A DNA stretch of 64,000 bases from Pegea sp. RAD2-039. Taxonomy: Eukaryota > Chordata > Thaliacea > Salpida > Salpidae. Positions 36,720-50,000 of this stretch are shown in pieces. The notes under the pieces are model-generated. The model was not told where the DNA came from. It worked only from the letters and a program-made list of their open reading frames with translations, and did no database searches. The position numbers and the translations under genes are program-made. Numbering within the stretch: the first letter of the stretch is position 1; every line of letters starts with the position of its first letter. The stretch covers positions 124,001 through 188,000 of the forward strand of contig JAQGEQ010000142.1 in assembly GCA_034620365.1 (NCBI GenBank), in the 5' to 3' direction.

Positions 36720-36840
36720 TAGAGATGTCAAAATAAATATGGCTGTAGTTGGACATGTGCACAGGTCATAAGATAGGACTGGTACTTGAATACTTGGACA
36801 GTTTATAACAAACCAGCTACCTAGAAAGTAGTAACCAACC
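36720..36840. repeat. Junction segment shared with 60310-60430
   Basis: The short stretch between family X E4 and the CCAATCAG repeats contains GTAGTTGGACA, GTGCACAGGTCATAAGATAGG and GCTACCTAGAAAGTAGTAAC. The same stretch in the same order is found at 60310-60430. Both loci therefore descend from one E4-junction-minisatellite arrangement. Confidence 0.75.
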
Positions 36841-37022
36841 AATCAGCAACCAACTAATCAGCTACCATATATTAAGCAACTAACCAATCAACAACCAAAA
36901 AAGTAGCAACCGACCAATCAGAAACGAAATAACCAGAAAAATGTAATCACCAATTAACCAATCAGTAGCCAATAAATAAGTAACAAACCTAACAGAAAAA
37001 AACAAATCAGAAACGAACCAAT
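36832..37022. repeat. CCAATCAG minisatellite, short array
   Basis: About 190 bp of ~15-16 bp units of the type CAATCAGCAACCAAC with spacer variants. Three exact CCAATCAG occur (36839, about 36914 and 36958). The internal order (GAAACGAAATAACCAGAAAA, AATTAACCAATCAGTAGCC, AACAAACCTAACAGAAA) equals one higher-order unit of the 60.4-61.4 kb array. Confidence 0.85.
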
Positions 37023-39050
37023 GATAAACATTTTGTGGGATATTGATTTTAGTAAAATTGATTGGAATAACCCGAATTTAGCATTTATTGGAAAATCGTT
37101 AACTTGGATAGAGATAATACTATTTTAGCCTTTCAATGACATGTCCTTGTAAGCTTCCTCAATGCCAATAATCTATCCCAGATGATAACTTTTCCGACCC
37201 AAGTTAGTGGTTATACTTTGGATCTTCTTATCACATCAAAACCCGAGAATATTATCTACGTTGATCAAAAAGAACCTTTTGCTTTGACATGCAATCACAA
37301 CATGATTGAATTTAAACTCCACCAAACTTTTTTTATGAACATTAAAGCTTCAAGCAAAAGAAATTTTTACTATGGAAATTATACTGGCATTAACAAGTTT
37401 CTATCAGATGTTGACTGGATTTCTGTTTTCAACTCTTCCGAAGACATCAATACTATTTACTCAAGATTTACTAACATCGTTAAGGAGCCGTCGAAAAGTT
37501 CATACCTTTTTATAGAATCAACGAAAAACCACATTTGCCCAAAAATTTAAGGAATTTGCAACATTTAAAAACCCTCCTATACAAACAAACTAAAACAGAC
37601 CCTTCCATCAAACTCCTCACAAAGATCTTTGTCTAGTTTACTTGATAACAGCGACCAGCTTGTGATGGAACTAGAAAAAAACTGAGTTGCTAAACAATCA
37701 ATTTAATAGCGTTTTTCTAACCGATGATGGCAATACTCCTTCTCTCTCCTACCCCGACAATCTCACAAATGTTTCTGAGATGGTAGATCTTCACATAACA
37801 GTCAATATGGTATCTAAGGCTATTTCTTCTTTAAACTCATCAGTTTCCAACACCCCTGATCAGATCCCAGCTTTGTTTTTAAGAAAAACTACTTCCCTTT
37901 TATCATTACTTTTATCAATTTTCTTTAACATCACTCTGAGGCGAGAAAGGGTTCCACAAATTTGGAAGAAAGATCTTATTACTCCAATTCATAAAAAGGG
38001 TCCCAGAAACACTGCACTTAACTACAGACCAGTATTGCTGACTTCATTTATCTGCAGAACTCAAAAGTATATCATTCACAATCATATGACCATCATTTGA
38101 TGGAGCACCGGCTAATATCTGATGTCCAGCATGGGCTTGTGAAACGGAGATCCTTCCTGACTCGGCATCTCACTTTTCTTAATGAGCTTACAGCCCATTA
38201 TTAAGGTAATACTCCCTGTGACATCATATACCTCGATTTTGCTAAGGCCTTAAACTATGTCCCACACACTAAGCTCGTTACTGTATTGAAAAAATTAAAA
38301 ATCAACAGCTCTTTCATACAGTGGATCGAAGATTACATATTAGGTAGAACCAAAAAAACTCGTAGTGAAAAATCTTCATCTACTCCTAATCAAATCACTA
38401 GTGGTGTTCCTCAGGGTTCTGTTCTGAGACCCCTTCTCAATTTAAACTTCATTAAAGAACTCATCAAAAGAGTAATAGCAGTAGATAGTGTTTGTGTATT
38501 AGGCGAAATCAAGCTATTATCTTGTAATCCTTCAAAACTTCAAACTGCACACACTGTAGAAAACTGGTCTACGAATTAGCAGCTCAGAATCCAGCCCAAA
38601 AAGTTTGAACTTATAACTTGTTCTCGTAAATCAGCTGTAAATTGCTTGAACCAATACTCTATCAACAGATTAATTATTCAACGAGTATCTTTGGTTCTAG
38701 ACCTTGGCATTACTCTATCACCTGACTTTAAATGGCGCAAGTATATTTCAAAAATCTTTGGAAAATCAATCAAGCTTGTCTTCCTTATTATAAAGACCTT
38801 TAATTTTAAGGACCCATGCTTTTTTAACAATCTTTTCAGATTGTACGTACGTCCAATTCTTGAATACGATATTAGTGCATGGATGCCATATCAAGTTAAT
38901 GATATCAAAAAACTGAATCTGTTCAGGCCACATTTGCGAGATTGGTATACAGGAAACGTAATATCAAATATGATAGTTATAAATATCGTCGCTTATTTTT
39001 CAGAATTCAATTTTTTTACTAAATTTACACTATATCTTTACTAATGTGAA
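37020..39050 (+). mobile_element. Decayed CR1/L2/Jockey-type LINE (endonuclease end and RT)
   Basis: Endonuclease C-terminus at 37150-37330 (FLNANNLSQMITFPTQVSGY, then TLDLLIT, then CNHNMIEF). RT N-terminal part at 37687-38100 (LNNQFNSVF, WKKDLITPIHKKGPRN, LNYRPVLLTSF). RT core at 38215-38470 (IIYLDFAKALNYVPHTKL, SGVPQGSVL). C-terminal part at 38646-38960 (NQYSINRLIIQRVSLVLDLG, VRPILEYDISAWMPYQV). The frame changes several times. The place of the catalytic YADD box reads LGEI before KLLSC, so the enzyme is dead. No 3' UTR or tail is present; the element breaks off near 39050. Confidence 0.9.
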
Positions 39051-39660
39051 GTTCTAAAGTTGCAGCTTTGGGGATTTTTAGCTTAATCTGCTCATTGAAC
39101 TCAAATATCTTTTCATTATATTTAAAAAATATCCTATCTGTTTTCTTAAAATTAATTAAATTGCAATCTTGGTAAGAAACATACTTTCTCTGAAGAGATA
39201 ACTTTAGTTTTTTAATACTTTCAAAGATTATATTTTGTACTTTTTATGACAATAAAAGTTTGTAATAATATTAATAATTTTTAAAAAATGTTATTTTTAT
39301 AGTTTAACTCTTCAAAAAGCCAAATAAATACTTATTTTATAAAATCATTTAACTTTGTTAATTACTAATTTTTCATCAAATGATTTTTTATTTCTACAGA
39401 TTAGTTTTATTTAAGATTTTATCTTCTTTGGAGCAAACGTTTTCATAAAAACAAAATGGGAAGAGATAAATCATTCAGATCAACTTAATGATTTCAAAAA
39501 TAATAACAAAGTATAAATAATAACCAATAGAATTTTTTCATGAATAATACTTGAAAAATATTCTATCATTAATTAGTTAAAAATAAAGACAGTTAAAAAA
39601 TTATTAGAAAATAATATAGACTTAATAATATAATACAGACTTTGAATAATTCTTCAGGGT
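39050..39660. other. AT-rich DNA between LINE and catalase remnant
   Basis: No gene or repeat recognised. Confidence 0.5.
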
Positions 39661-39664
39661 CCTC

Positions 39665-41340
39665 TTCCAACATTGATAACCAGTACAATTGCCCCAATTG
39701 ATGATAAATAGAATTCATTAATAGCTAGTCCTCGGGATTCGATCTTATTACAGGTATTATCTATTAAGCGTTGTTTATTCATAAAAAAACATTTTTACAA
39801 TTTTTATTAGTAGCTATATAATCAAATCACTGATTTGATTTATACAATACCTGTTTCTGAGTATTAAGTTGTGATGTTATGATATTTAAAATTAAGTTTT
39901 GTTTCCTTATCACAGAAATTATGATTCTTCTTAAAAAGTCGACTTGAGTCGATTTTAAACTAAATGAGTTCCTAACTGTTTAAATTTAAGTTTTAACTGT
40001 TGAAGATTTAATAGAAGTATCATTAAAGAAATATTTATTATAAAACCTACTATTTTTCAGCTTTGTTTATCGATATTTAACAGGACTTAACCTTTACTGA
40101 CGAATGGCTCATTTCAACAATGGAATCTAGTTGGGAATACCCTCATCTTTTTAATGAGAGATCCGATATTTGTAAGTAGTTTGCTTTTGTATTTAAAATG
40201 ATTTACTTTGAAATCTTTTTGGTTAGTTGTCTTCATTTATTCACAACCAAAAAAGGAATCCTAAGAGTCATATAATCGATCTGGAAATGTATTAGGATTT
40301 AATTTCACTTCACCTAGAAACTTTACATCAGGTGAAAACTTTTGCAACAAATATAAAAAGCTTGTTCAAGATTATTTTCAATTTGAATTATTAGCTGAAT
40401 AAGCATTTTAAAACGAAGGTTAAGTCAACAATAAGAAACAAACAAGATTTAATTAATAATTAATTGACTTGCTCATCAGGTATCTTTTCTGTTTACTCAT
40501 CGACGAACTCCAAGAGGTTATCGCCACATGATTGGTTATGGCATATTTCACATGGTTAATGGGGCAGATGAAGCAGTTTACTGCAAGTTTCATTTCAGGA
40601 ATTCATCATGTAAACTATATTTTTTATCATCAATTATTTCTGAGTAATATTTTGTTCCCTTTTTACAGACAGATCCAATGTCTCCATGCTGAAGAAGCTG
40701 ATAAGATGAGCGCCAAAAATCCAAACTTTCCGTGATTTATACAATTTGATTGCAAATGGCAAATACCCGTCGTGGAAGCTTTACATCAAAGTACTTTGCT
40801 CCCAGATCTTTTGATTTAGTTTCAAATTTTCTTCTATTAAAGGTGATGACTTTTGTTGAAACTGAAAAATTCCGCTGGAATCCCTTTGATCTTATTAAAG
40901 TAAGATTCTTGAACTCAACTTGAGAGTATTACGATTAAATCTTACAGACTTGCCCTCAAGCGGAGTTTCATCTTTTACCTATGGGAAGAATGATCCTAAA
41001 TAAGAATCCGAAGAACTACTTTGCTGAAGTTGAACAGATCACTTTTTCTCATATGGATCCAGAAATTGAAGCAAGTCCAGATAAGATGATAAGGTGAAAG
41101 TCAGTTTGAACTGCAAGATTTTCTTCACAAACCCTAAAGGAAAAGACAAGACCTTAAAGGGTCGGATCTTTTCCTACCTGGATATTCACAGACATCTACT
41201 GGAAAGCAATTACATGCAACTGCCAGTGATTGGTCCATTTCAATCAAAATGCAATGTCCAATACCATCAGGGTGATGGACCACAATGTGTCACTGATAAC
41301 AGAGTATCAAAAAAAACAGCAATAATCAGTAATAAAAGAC
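39665..41340 (+). pseudogene. Catalase pseudogene with introns and an internal deletion
   Basis: Animal-type haem catalase (2 H2O2 to O2 and water, normally peroxisomal). Exons: about 39665-39753 (TSTIAPIDDK, stop, ASPRDSILLQ), 40084-40171 (FTDE, shift, then WNLVGNTLIFLMRDPIF), 40227-40331 (SFIHNQKRNPKSHIIDLEMY, tag), 40480-about 40611 ([18 protein letters not shown]), 40669-40790 (RDLYNLIANGKYPSW), 40843-40899 (RWNPFDLIK), 40948-41092 ([24 protein letters not shown]) and 41160-41320 (GRIFSYLDIHRH, DGPQCVTDN). The proximal haem-ligand tyrosine motif RIFSY is present. The segment between FTDEMAHF and NWDLVGN, which in the family carries the distal catalytic His, is missing. A Trp codon is tag and there is a frameshift near 40731. 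GT-AG introns rule out a retrocopy. Confidence 0.93.
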
Positions 41341-41725
41341 TAATTGCTCAGTTTATTTCATCTCAATCTTCATTTGTTATCGAGGAAATGCCTTTGTTAC
41401 TCCTTATTCTCTTCTACTAAACCTTAAAAGATGTTTTTTTGATTTTATTTTCTTCTAAATCTCTACAATTGTTGTTCGATGTATTCAATATTTTATAAAA
41501 TTTTTGAAATATGTATTTTTATTTAATCTCTATCACCTCAATTTTGTATTTTTCCAATTAGTGTTTCGAGATTAAAAATAAAATTTCGTTAAAAAATAAT
41601 TTCCAACCTTTAAATAAATAATTTTAAGTCTCTATATTCATTCATTAAGATACAATTATGATCAACCTAAACAAACTTAAACATTTTTTTGTTCTTTAAA
41701 ATAGTAAATGTAAATTTCTTTTTAT
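41340..41725. other. AT-rich DNA between catalase remnant and unit D
   Basis: The C-terminal ~40 % of catalase is not visible here. Nothing else recognised. Confidence 0.5.
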
Positions 41726-44118
41726 GCTGCTAGCTTCAGTAATAAAAAGTTAATAGAATAAAAATTTTTGTCAAAATGAATTCAAAACTTCCAACAGAAG
41801 CAGATTTCATAAAAAATACTCATTTGTAGTTTACTTTATTATATTTATAATACTTTACAGACACAGAAACTTTTAAGAACAAAATAATCATTAGTAGATA
41901 GAGTAATTATTATACCGTTTTAGCTATTTGTTGAGTAAAATAACGAGGCAACCAAAGCTTAACTTTGATTATACTTTTTTACTTGTTTAAAGGCCTTTTA
42001 AGTCTGACTTATAATTAAAAATTAACAATTATTTTGTTAAATTATCTAATTTAATTATTTATCTAATTGTTATTAAACCTTATGTTTTATTTCTTTTAAA
42101 CTCATAGTGTAAGCAGATATACTCGTAAAATTAAAATAATTATAACCTTTAGTTCATCATTGAAAAGCATTTAGACACAGAACTCTTAGTTAACGGGTTT
42201 AAGTGAAACTAATAATAGCGTAAACTTATTTTCAGTGAAATAAACCGTTGATAAATGACGAGAAAAGTTGTTTTGTTTATGACTAATAACAAAAGATAAA
42301 ACATTGATAAGTTTATAATAATGATTAATCTTTTAATCCACTGTATTCTACGATTAATTAAAAATATCACAATTAGAGTTGGATTTTTAAAAACTTTATA
42401 TTGTTTAAAATAGATTTCAGAAATGCTTTTATCTTATCGACTAATGAAACTAAAATGTAGAATATAGCTTATAGTCATGATGTTTAATTAAACGTAAAAG
42501 TTAAAATAAGATAAAATAAAATAATAACGCGTAGCACTATCTAAAATAAAAAAAAACAGCTGAAACCTGATTTGAAAAGTTATACTTTTAACAAATCTGT
42601 CAACTGATAAATTAATTTTGAAGTTTTTATTGGAATGAGTTTATGAGAGGAGAAATAAACTCAGACAGAAGACCTACAGTCTGTTGACTTCAATCACTCA
42701 GTCACCTGGCCGTTCCACCAAATAGTGGATATAAAACATGGTGAAGATAAGTGCACGCTGGTCTCCACTGTAATTAAAGCTTACATCTAGGTAGGAATAA
42801 ATGTGGCTATCAATTCCCTTTCTATCTGATGGTTTAAGTTATGGAGCTTTGCCAAAGAAAGTAAAACAAATTTCTGATTTTTTTTAAATTAATAGGAATA
42901 AGACCTGATATAGAGTTAGACATTCTGAAAATTTTTTTATTTTCAGTGTGATGATAGATTTAAATAAAAAAATAATTTTTTTGATGTGCTACTCACTTTT
43001 AACCAAATTCCATAAGTCAACCTTTATCTTTTGTGTTTTATTTCAAAGTGGCAAAAAAGTATAAAGCCTTAAAATACAGAATTTATCGAAACATACTTTG
43101 AATACAATTTTACTAAGTTCTAATTTATTTAATCAATACCATTACTTCGTAGTTGTTGAAATAATTCTGCTTCTGTTAGTATTATTGAGTTTCATTCTTT
43201 TTAATTTTTTCATAGTATTAATTTATTTAAAATTATAATGAAATAATATTTTCTTCACAATAACTTATTAAACTACCATTATGCTAACTAAATATTTCTT
43301 TTAAAATACTTTTAACTGAAAAAAAATAAGATTGAAATTGATACTTGTAGATTTATTTAATGCTTGTATAAATTAAATAAATTTAAACAAAATTATTTTG
43401 TATTTATATAAATTTTTCCAAATTTTTGTTATTTTTCTAATAATTAATGAACTTAAAAAGTTGAATAAATTATTAAAATTTTTATTAAAAAATAATTTTA
43501 CAATTGTATTGTTTGATTATCTTTAATAAACATTTTTTTTTTACTTAAATTTACTTTTAGTTTTTTAATTTATTATATTTTTTCTAATTTAAGGTTGTTT
43601 TGATACTTTTTTTAATAATTAAGATTCAACATATTTTTATTAAATTGTATTAAACATTTAAGTTTATTCAATTATGCAATTTTTTTTTCTACTTTAACTA
43701 AAATATAACTTTAATAATGCAACTTTTTATTGATAGTATTAATTGTTTTTGTTATTACAATTCAAAATTCATATTTCATTAGTAGATAAATATTAGAATA
43801 AATTGATTCTTATAACTCACTTATTTGAGTTTTAGCTCCTTTAATTCTTATAAATTTTATTTATTTGCAAAATATATCTATAATTTGAATTTTATTTTTA
43901 GGATCTGAAAAAACATGGATAAACTTTTAAAATTTGTAAGACTTAATTATTTATATATATTCTGTTTTTGTTAGATCTATTATCTATAATAATAATCTAT
44001 ACTATAATTTCAATTGTAAAATCTTTGTTCAATGAAAATTCAAGTGAGTTTTGTTTAATTTATACCAATTAATCACTGGTAATTAAGTAAGTAAACGTTA
44101 AATGAACTTTTTCTACAG

Positions 44119-47058
44119 TCACAGGAAGATTTACCATGGGAAGATGAGAGTTTAAGAAACCCTTACTCCATCAAATGTTGGCTTCGTTATAAAGAACATA
44201 AAAGAAGTACTCATTTTAAAGAAGTAATTTATTTTCTCTTTTCAACTTCCAACTAAGTTTTAACTTTACGTGTTTTATATGTTAAAATTCATTTCTCTTA
44301 CTAATCATATTAATTATTTTTAAATCTTAAAATTTAAGTTCAAACAAAGTTATTATAATAAATTAAACTTATTGTAACTTTTATTTGAAGTAGTTGCAAC
44401 ATGAGAACAAAGAAGAATACACCGATATCAATTGGTATCTATTGATCGCTTAGATGAAAATGGCTGAGATTGTTAACAACGAGTCTTTTGTATCAAAGGT
44501 AAATTGGATTTTGTATCCTAGTTTCAAAGTTGACTTTTGAAATTGAATCTACTTTAGTAATATTAGTTTGTAACAATCTGTCGCCTGTTATTGTGCAGAT
44601 CTCACGGCTTTTGTGGTTTATTCTTTAACACCCTACATTTTTCAACTTACTCTTTGTTGACTGCTTATAAGCTGATGGCTTTTAGCACATTTTGTGCTTG
44701 CGGTCTGCGCTACAAACTACATTAGATATAGAGTTTTCTATCAACCAAACGATGGAGGTCTTTTCAAGTGGTTTGGAACAAAACCATCATTAATTAGAAT
44801 CCAAGAAATAGCAATGTCCAAGTTATTGTTTTCTAATTATACTTATTAATTAGATAATTTTGCTTTAGTGTTCTTCTGTTCTGGGTTTGTAGCAATCAAC
44901 TAACTGCAACTGAAATTTTTACAGAAAGGAAAAACTAACCATACTCTGTGGCATGAGCTGTGGAAATTTTTATTTCAAAATCCCTACGAAGTAAATTCTC
45001 TAAACGTCGAAGCCATCATCAGAGGTGGGCTGAAGCAGTTTACTGATCAACTTGGTCAACTCTGGTGTTGTTTAGCTGATTATTATGCTTAATGTGGCTT
45101 GATTGAACAAGTAAGCTGTTAATGACTTCAATTACATTCTCTTCTTATTTAACATCTTTTTGTGAGTTACTAGATTAAATTTTTTGATTATTTGTTTCTA
45201 AAAACCCTAAAACATCAATCTGTGATATCTTAAAAAATATCCTTTTTTCATCTCATCTTCTCTATGAGATCGATGGAGCACTTTGGGGTGTCATCAATTC
45301 CAATCTCCCTTACGACACCTATCGACCGACTTAGAGAAGTTTGTGGAAATGATCAAATCAACTCTCGATTTTAAGCAGGTTAGACGTCATTGACGTGTGA
45401 CGTCAGCACGCTAAACTTCGATTGATTATAGGTCGAGAAGTCGCTGGAGTTTTTGGGGAAATATGATTTTAATGAAGATTTACCACAAATGCGTATAAAC
45501 TAGTTTCAACGACAAATTAAGGAAAAGATGGAAGAAACAACCGAGATTTTGGACGTTGTAATCGGCAAAGCTCTCTAGGTTTGCCTGATGTTAGATTAAA
45601 TAACAATTATTCAATTATTATGTATATTTCACCGCTAAGTGGCGCAACTGAGCAACAAAATCTAGCTTCACTTTAATTCTACAAATTAATTTGCAGATGA
45701 AGAAAGTTTAGGATTGACTGCAGCTCGATATGAAAGGCTTCTTGATCGTCTGCTGTTGCTCCTTACTAGTGTGATGCTCCAGCAAAATCCTCACAATGTC
45801 CATGAATGGTTAAAAAGAGTACAATTATATGAAGGTGTGAAAACTCACCTACCTTGGCAAATTTTCAACAAATTTAACTTTCAGGACAACTGGAAGAAAT
45901 TATTCGAACTTTCATAGAAGAGATTCAAACTATTCATGTTCCTAAATCAGTTTATAAATTGGATTGAATTATATCCCAAGTTTTATCACACAAACAAACA
46001 ACTAACTGATGTAAATATGGTGGTAGTGGCTGGCGACATCTCTTCTAATTTCTTTCTATTCAGGCTCGAACTATTTTCAGCAAAGCTACTTTAGTCAATT
46101 ACAAAACAGTTGATGATTTAGCTTCAATTTGGTCTGCATGGTGTGAGATGGAGATTGAGTAAGTCAACATCCGCTAGTCTTCAAAACCTTCCTGATGTCA
46201 TCAATTTTTCAGAATTGATAATTACGATGAAGCTTCTCAGAAGAGCAACTTCATTTCCTTCTAGAAAAGCAACTTATTTCGATAAGGCTTAACCTGTTCA
46301 AAATCGAGTTTATAAATCACTCAAGTTATGGTCGTTATATGCTGATATAGAAGTAAGTTTTAGCAATGTCAAGGTTTGATGTCTACTTTGACAAGTTCTT
46401 TTTATTTTCATCTTTTTATTTAGTCTTGTGAAGTTGTATACGACGGACTTCTTTTTCTCAGAATAGCAACTCTTCAAATTATTATCAACTATGGAGTCTG
46501 TCTGGAAGAAAAAAATTATTTTGAAGATGATTTTAAGGTGAGTTTATAGTTGACGTTTTTATCTGTTGTTTCGTGGAACAGCTAACTGTCAACTGTAAAA
46601 AGCTTCTCTTATCAGTGAATGATTGTCTACTCTTTAGAAGTTTCAATTTAAAAATATTTTTAAAAATTGAATAAATTTTTTCAAGATGTTCTGTGAATCA
46701 TAAAATCACGGCTTTTGGATTCTATTAGTTTGGGCTCTTCTTAACATACTCTAGTCTCCTTGTGTAGTGATCTCAACTAAAAATGATCAAAAAACGATTA
46801 TTAAAGCAGCTGATCATTTTCCCTGTGGATTTAGCTATCCTTTCAAGTCTGAGGTAACTTGGACCTTTGGTTTGAAGTCTCTGGTTTACTTCAACAATTA
46901 TTTATTATTCATACAAATTCATTTACTAATTTGTAAACATTTTCAGGCTTATAGAAGAGGTGTCACCATGTTCAAATGTTTCAATGTCTTCGATATTTAG
47001 AATATTTATCTTGATAAGTTCATCAAATGGTATGGAGGAAAGAAACTAGAACGTACAC
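44119..47058 (+). pseudogene. SYF1/XAB2 splicing factor pseudogene, copy D
   Basis: Same exon series as copy A: N-terminal exon from 44119 (EDLP, here followed by tgg, so open at the codon that is a stop in A, B and C), 44935-45110 (IIRGGLKQFTDQLGQLW), the LLLLLTSVMLQQNPHNVHEW exon from about 45697, and on to GGKKLER near 47055. HEW is closer to the family consensus than the HKW of A-C. The deletion of exons 2-3, the taa after ADYYA, the YDEAS frameshift and the VFDI stop are all present, so it is still a pseudogene. Confidence 0.94.
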
Positions 47059-50000
47059 TTTTATTAAAAAAATAGTTTTGTTGCAACTGATGATTTGCCG
47101 TCAATAAAATTTTTATTGATTCAAATTAAATCTTTTTTGTGATCAATAAGAGCCTAAAGAAGTCTGAATATTTTTATCTTTAGTTTTTAGAAATAAATAT
47201 CAAAAAGGTTGAGAAGAATTTTAAGTTAAAACTTTGACAGTTTTTAAAACTGTTAAATATTTCTTTATTTTAAGAGTTTGTTTCAATAAGATTTCAGCTC
47301 ATTTCTCAATGTTATTTTTGTATTAATTAATAATTGTAATCAACCACAACTGATTATACATTTTGTCTTGAAAGCGCTGATAAATATTGATCTCAATCTA
47401 AATCTAAATACGATTTTTTTTTTGGGTTTGTTAGACCACAATTATTTCATGAAAGTAAAATCTATTGTACACCAAAATAAAAGTGGCAAGCCCTTGTGTG
47501 TTCCAGTGTACAGAAATTAAAGTCTATTTCTGACAACCTATTTTCATAAAAACAAGCCTGCAATGGGATTTTGCAACAAAATTTGCTCTGATGAGGATCT
47601 GCTTTTCATCCATAAGTAACAAATTTACTTCAACTGTTTGTATAGTAAATGTAGCATCAATGACAAAACATCTATCTCGTTCAATTCTAAGTCAAACCTG
47701 TTATGCGACATTACCAAATCGATATCTGCTGATTATTGGCCGATTCTAAATATGAAATTGTCAACGAAAAAATTTCTAGTTTGTCTAAATCGATAGCTAA
47801 ACACCCCTACCGAGAAATTGGTCACATGGCCTCGTTAGTCGGTGATTCCAATTCCGAATAAACTGCTAACGGGGAGCAACTTTGTGAGGGTCACAGACAC
47901 GCACCAAAAACTTACTTTGTAGCATGAAGACAGAGAAAGCAATGTCTTCATCAAGTTTTTGTAAAACAACTGTATGATAGAGGTTTAAGAGTTTAGCACA
48001 AGTTTGAATGTTTTGATATTTTCTAGTTTTACCAAAATAAAAATTTATTTTCAATGTTATTTTTCTATTAACTAATCTTTGTAATCAACCACAAATGATT
48101 AAAATTTTTATTTTTATTGTGTTAATTGTGTTTACATTTTATTTATTTATTCAAATACTATTAAATAGTATTAACACATTTTTAATATAGTTTGTTATTT
48201 ACAAACAGAATAATATCTATTCTTGGTGGTTTCTTAAACTGACCAACTCCTTTACAAATTTAATTATTACTACATAACTTAAAACAGTTTAATATTATTA
48301 TTATTATTTGATCATAAATCTATAAGAAACAAGTTTCCGTTCAAACTATTTTGAGCACCAAGATGTAAAATTTTCTTTCAAAATGTTTTCAGTTTTCGGT
48401 ATTTGCTGTAATTTCTAAGAGATAATAACAGGCCACTGTTGTTTTTTGGTGTTTCCGATTAAAAAAAACTGCTAACGGGGAGCAACTTGGTGAAGGCCAC
48501 AGACACGCACCAAAAATTTATTTTGTATCATGTAGACAGAGAAAACAATGTAATCGTCAGTTTTTGCGTGAAAACATCTGTATGATGGTTAAGGAGTTTA
48601 GCAAAAGTTTGAATATTTTGATTTTTTTGTAGTTTCAGCAAATTGAGTATTTAATATTTTTATATTAACTAATTTTTGCAATCAATAAAAAATGAATAAA
48701 CTTTCTATTTATAATTAGGGATACTGTTAAAATTTTATTTGTTTATTCAAATAATGATAAATAATTTACAAAACTTTAATACAGCTTGTTTTTTACAAAC
48801 AGAATAATATCTTTTCTTGATAATTTCTAAAACTTACCAACTCCTTTACAAACTTGCATAACGTTTTTTGCTTGTTTATACTTAATTTACAAAAGTTTAT
48901 TATTATTATTTGATCATATATCTATAATAAAAAAGATTTCATTTCGAACTGTTTTGACTACCAAGGTGTAGACAAAATCTTTATCAAAATGTTTTTATCT
49001 TTCGGCATTTGCTGTAATTTCTAGGAATTAAAAACAAGCTTTATATGCATTTGAAACTGGCAGAAGAACAGATTTAAGGATGAGCAAGTCCAATTGCCAA
49101 AGTCTATTTTTAATTATTTAAAGCAACGCTTGTAATTCTTAAAAAATTATTTAATCTTTTTAAACCATAAAACAGTTTGATTTTTATTAGTAATGCAAAA
49201 TTTTGCGGCTAGACTAATAACTGAAACTTTCATTAAAGGTGATGATATATATTAATATAATATGTATATCAAAAATTAAGACATTTCTTTTTAAAAATAG
49301 TTTTTATGTAACAAAATTTAACAAACTGAATTTTTATCAAATTATGTAGGTAGTTTATTTAAGTGGTAGTTATAATAGTGTAAATGAAGCAATTATTTTA
49401 AATGTCTTTAATTGTTACAAGATGTTAGAAAACTTAAAGTTGTGTTTATAATGTGATGATAATGAATGTCTATACAAATCTTTATTTAAATGAATGAGGT
49501 GACAAACAACAACGAGTAGTATACTAACGATATGCACTATCCACCACAAAGCCTTATACGGGTGACAACGGTCTACGCAAGAATGTCTTTCAACACATTT
49601 AGATCCACAGCAAAATACTTGATTATTCTTGCTAAGAAAAGTTTGAATAAATTTTAAGTTTAAAAATGAATCTTTGTTAGACTTATTGGAAGTACAAAAG
49701 TTTACACTTGAGATTGATTTATAAAATCTATTATACGTTGTTCCTTAAGTTCATGAGATTAATTAACCATTTACTTAACAAAAAAGGGAAACCTCCTTTT
49801 AAAATCATATGTTTTTGTCTAATACTAGCATATTATGATTCGAATATTGTTTGAATTAAATTTAGAATTAGTTATTACAAGTGATGCTAAAAGATTTGAA
49901 TAATTATTAAACAAAATCTGATACTTTTTTGAATTTTAAAAGTAGTAAACAAAAAAAACATTTTACTTTAACAAATTCTATAAGATAATATCTATTTACA

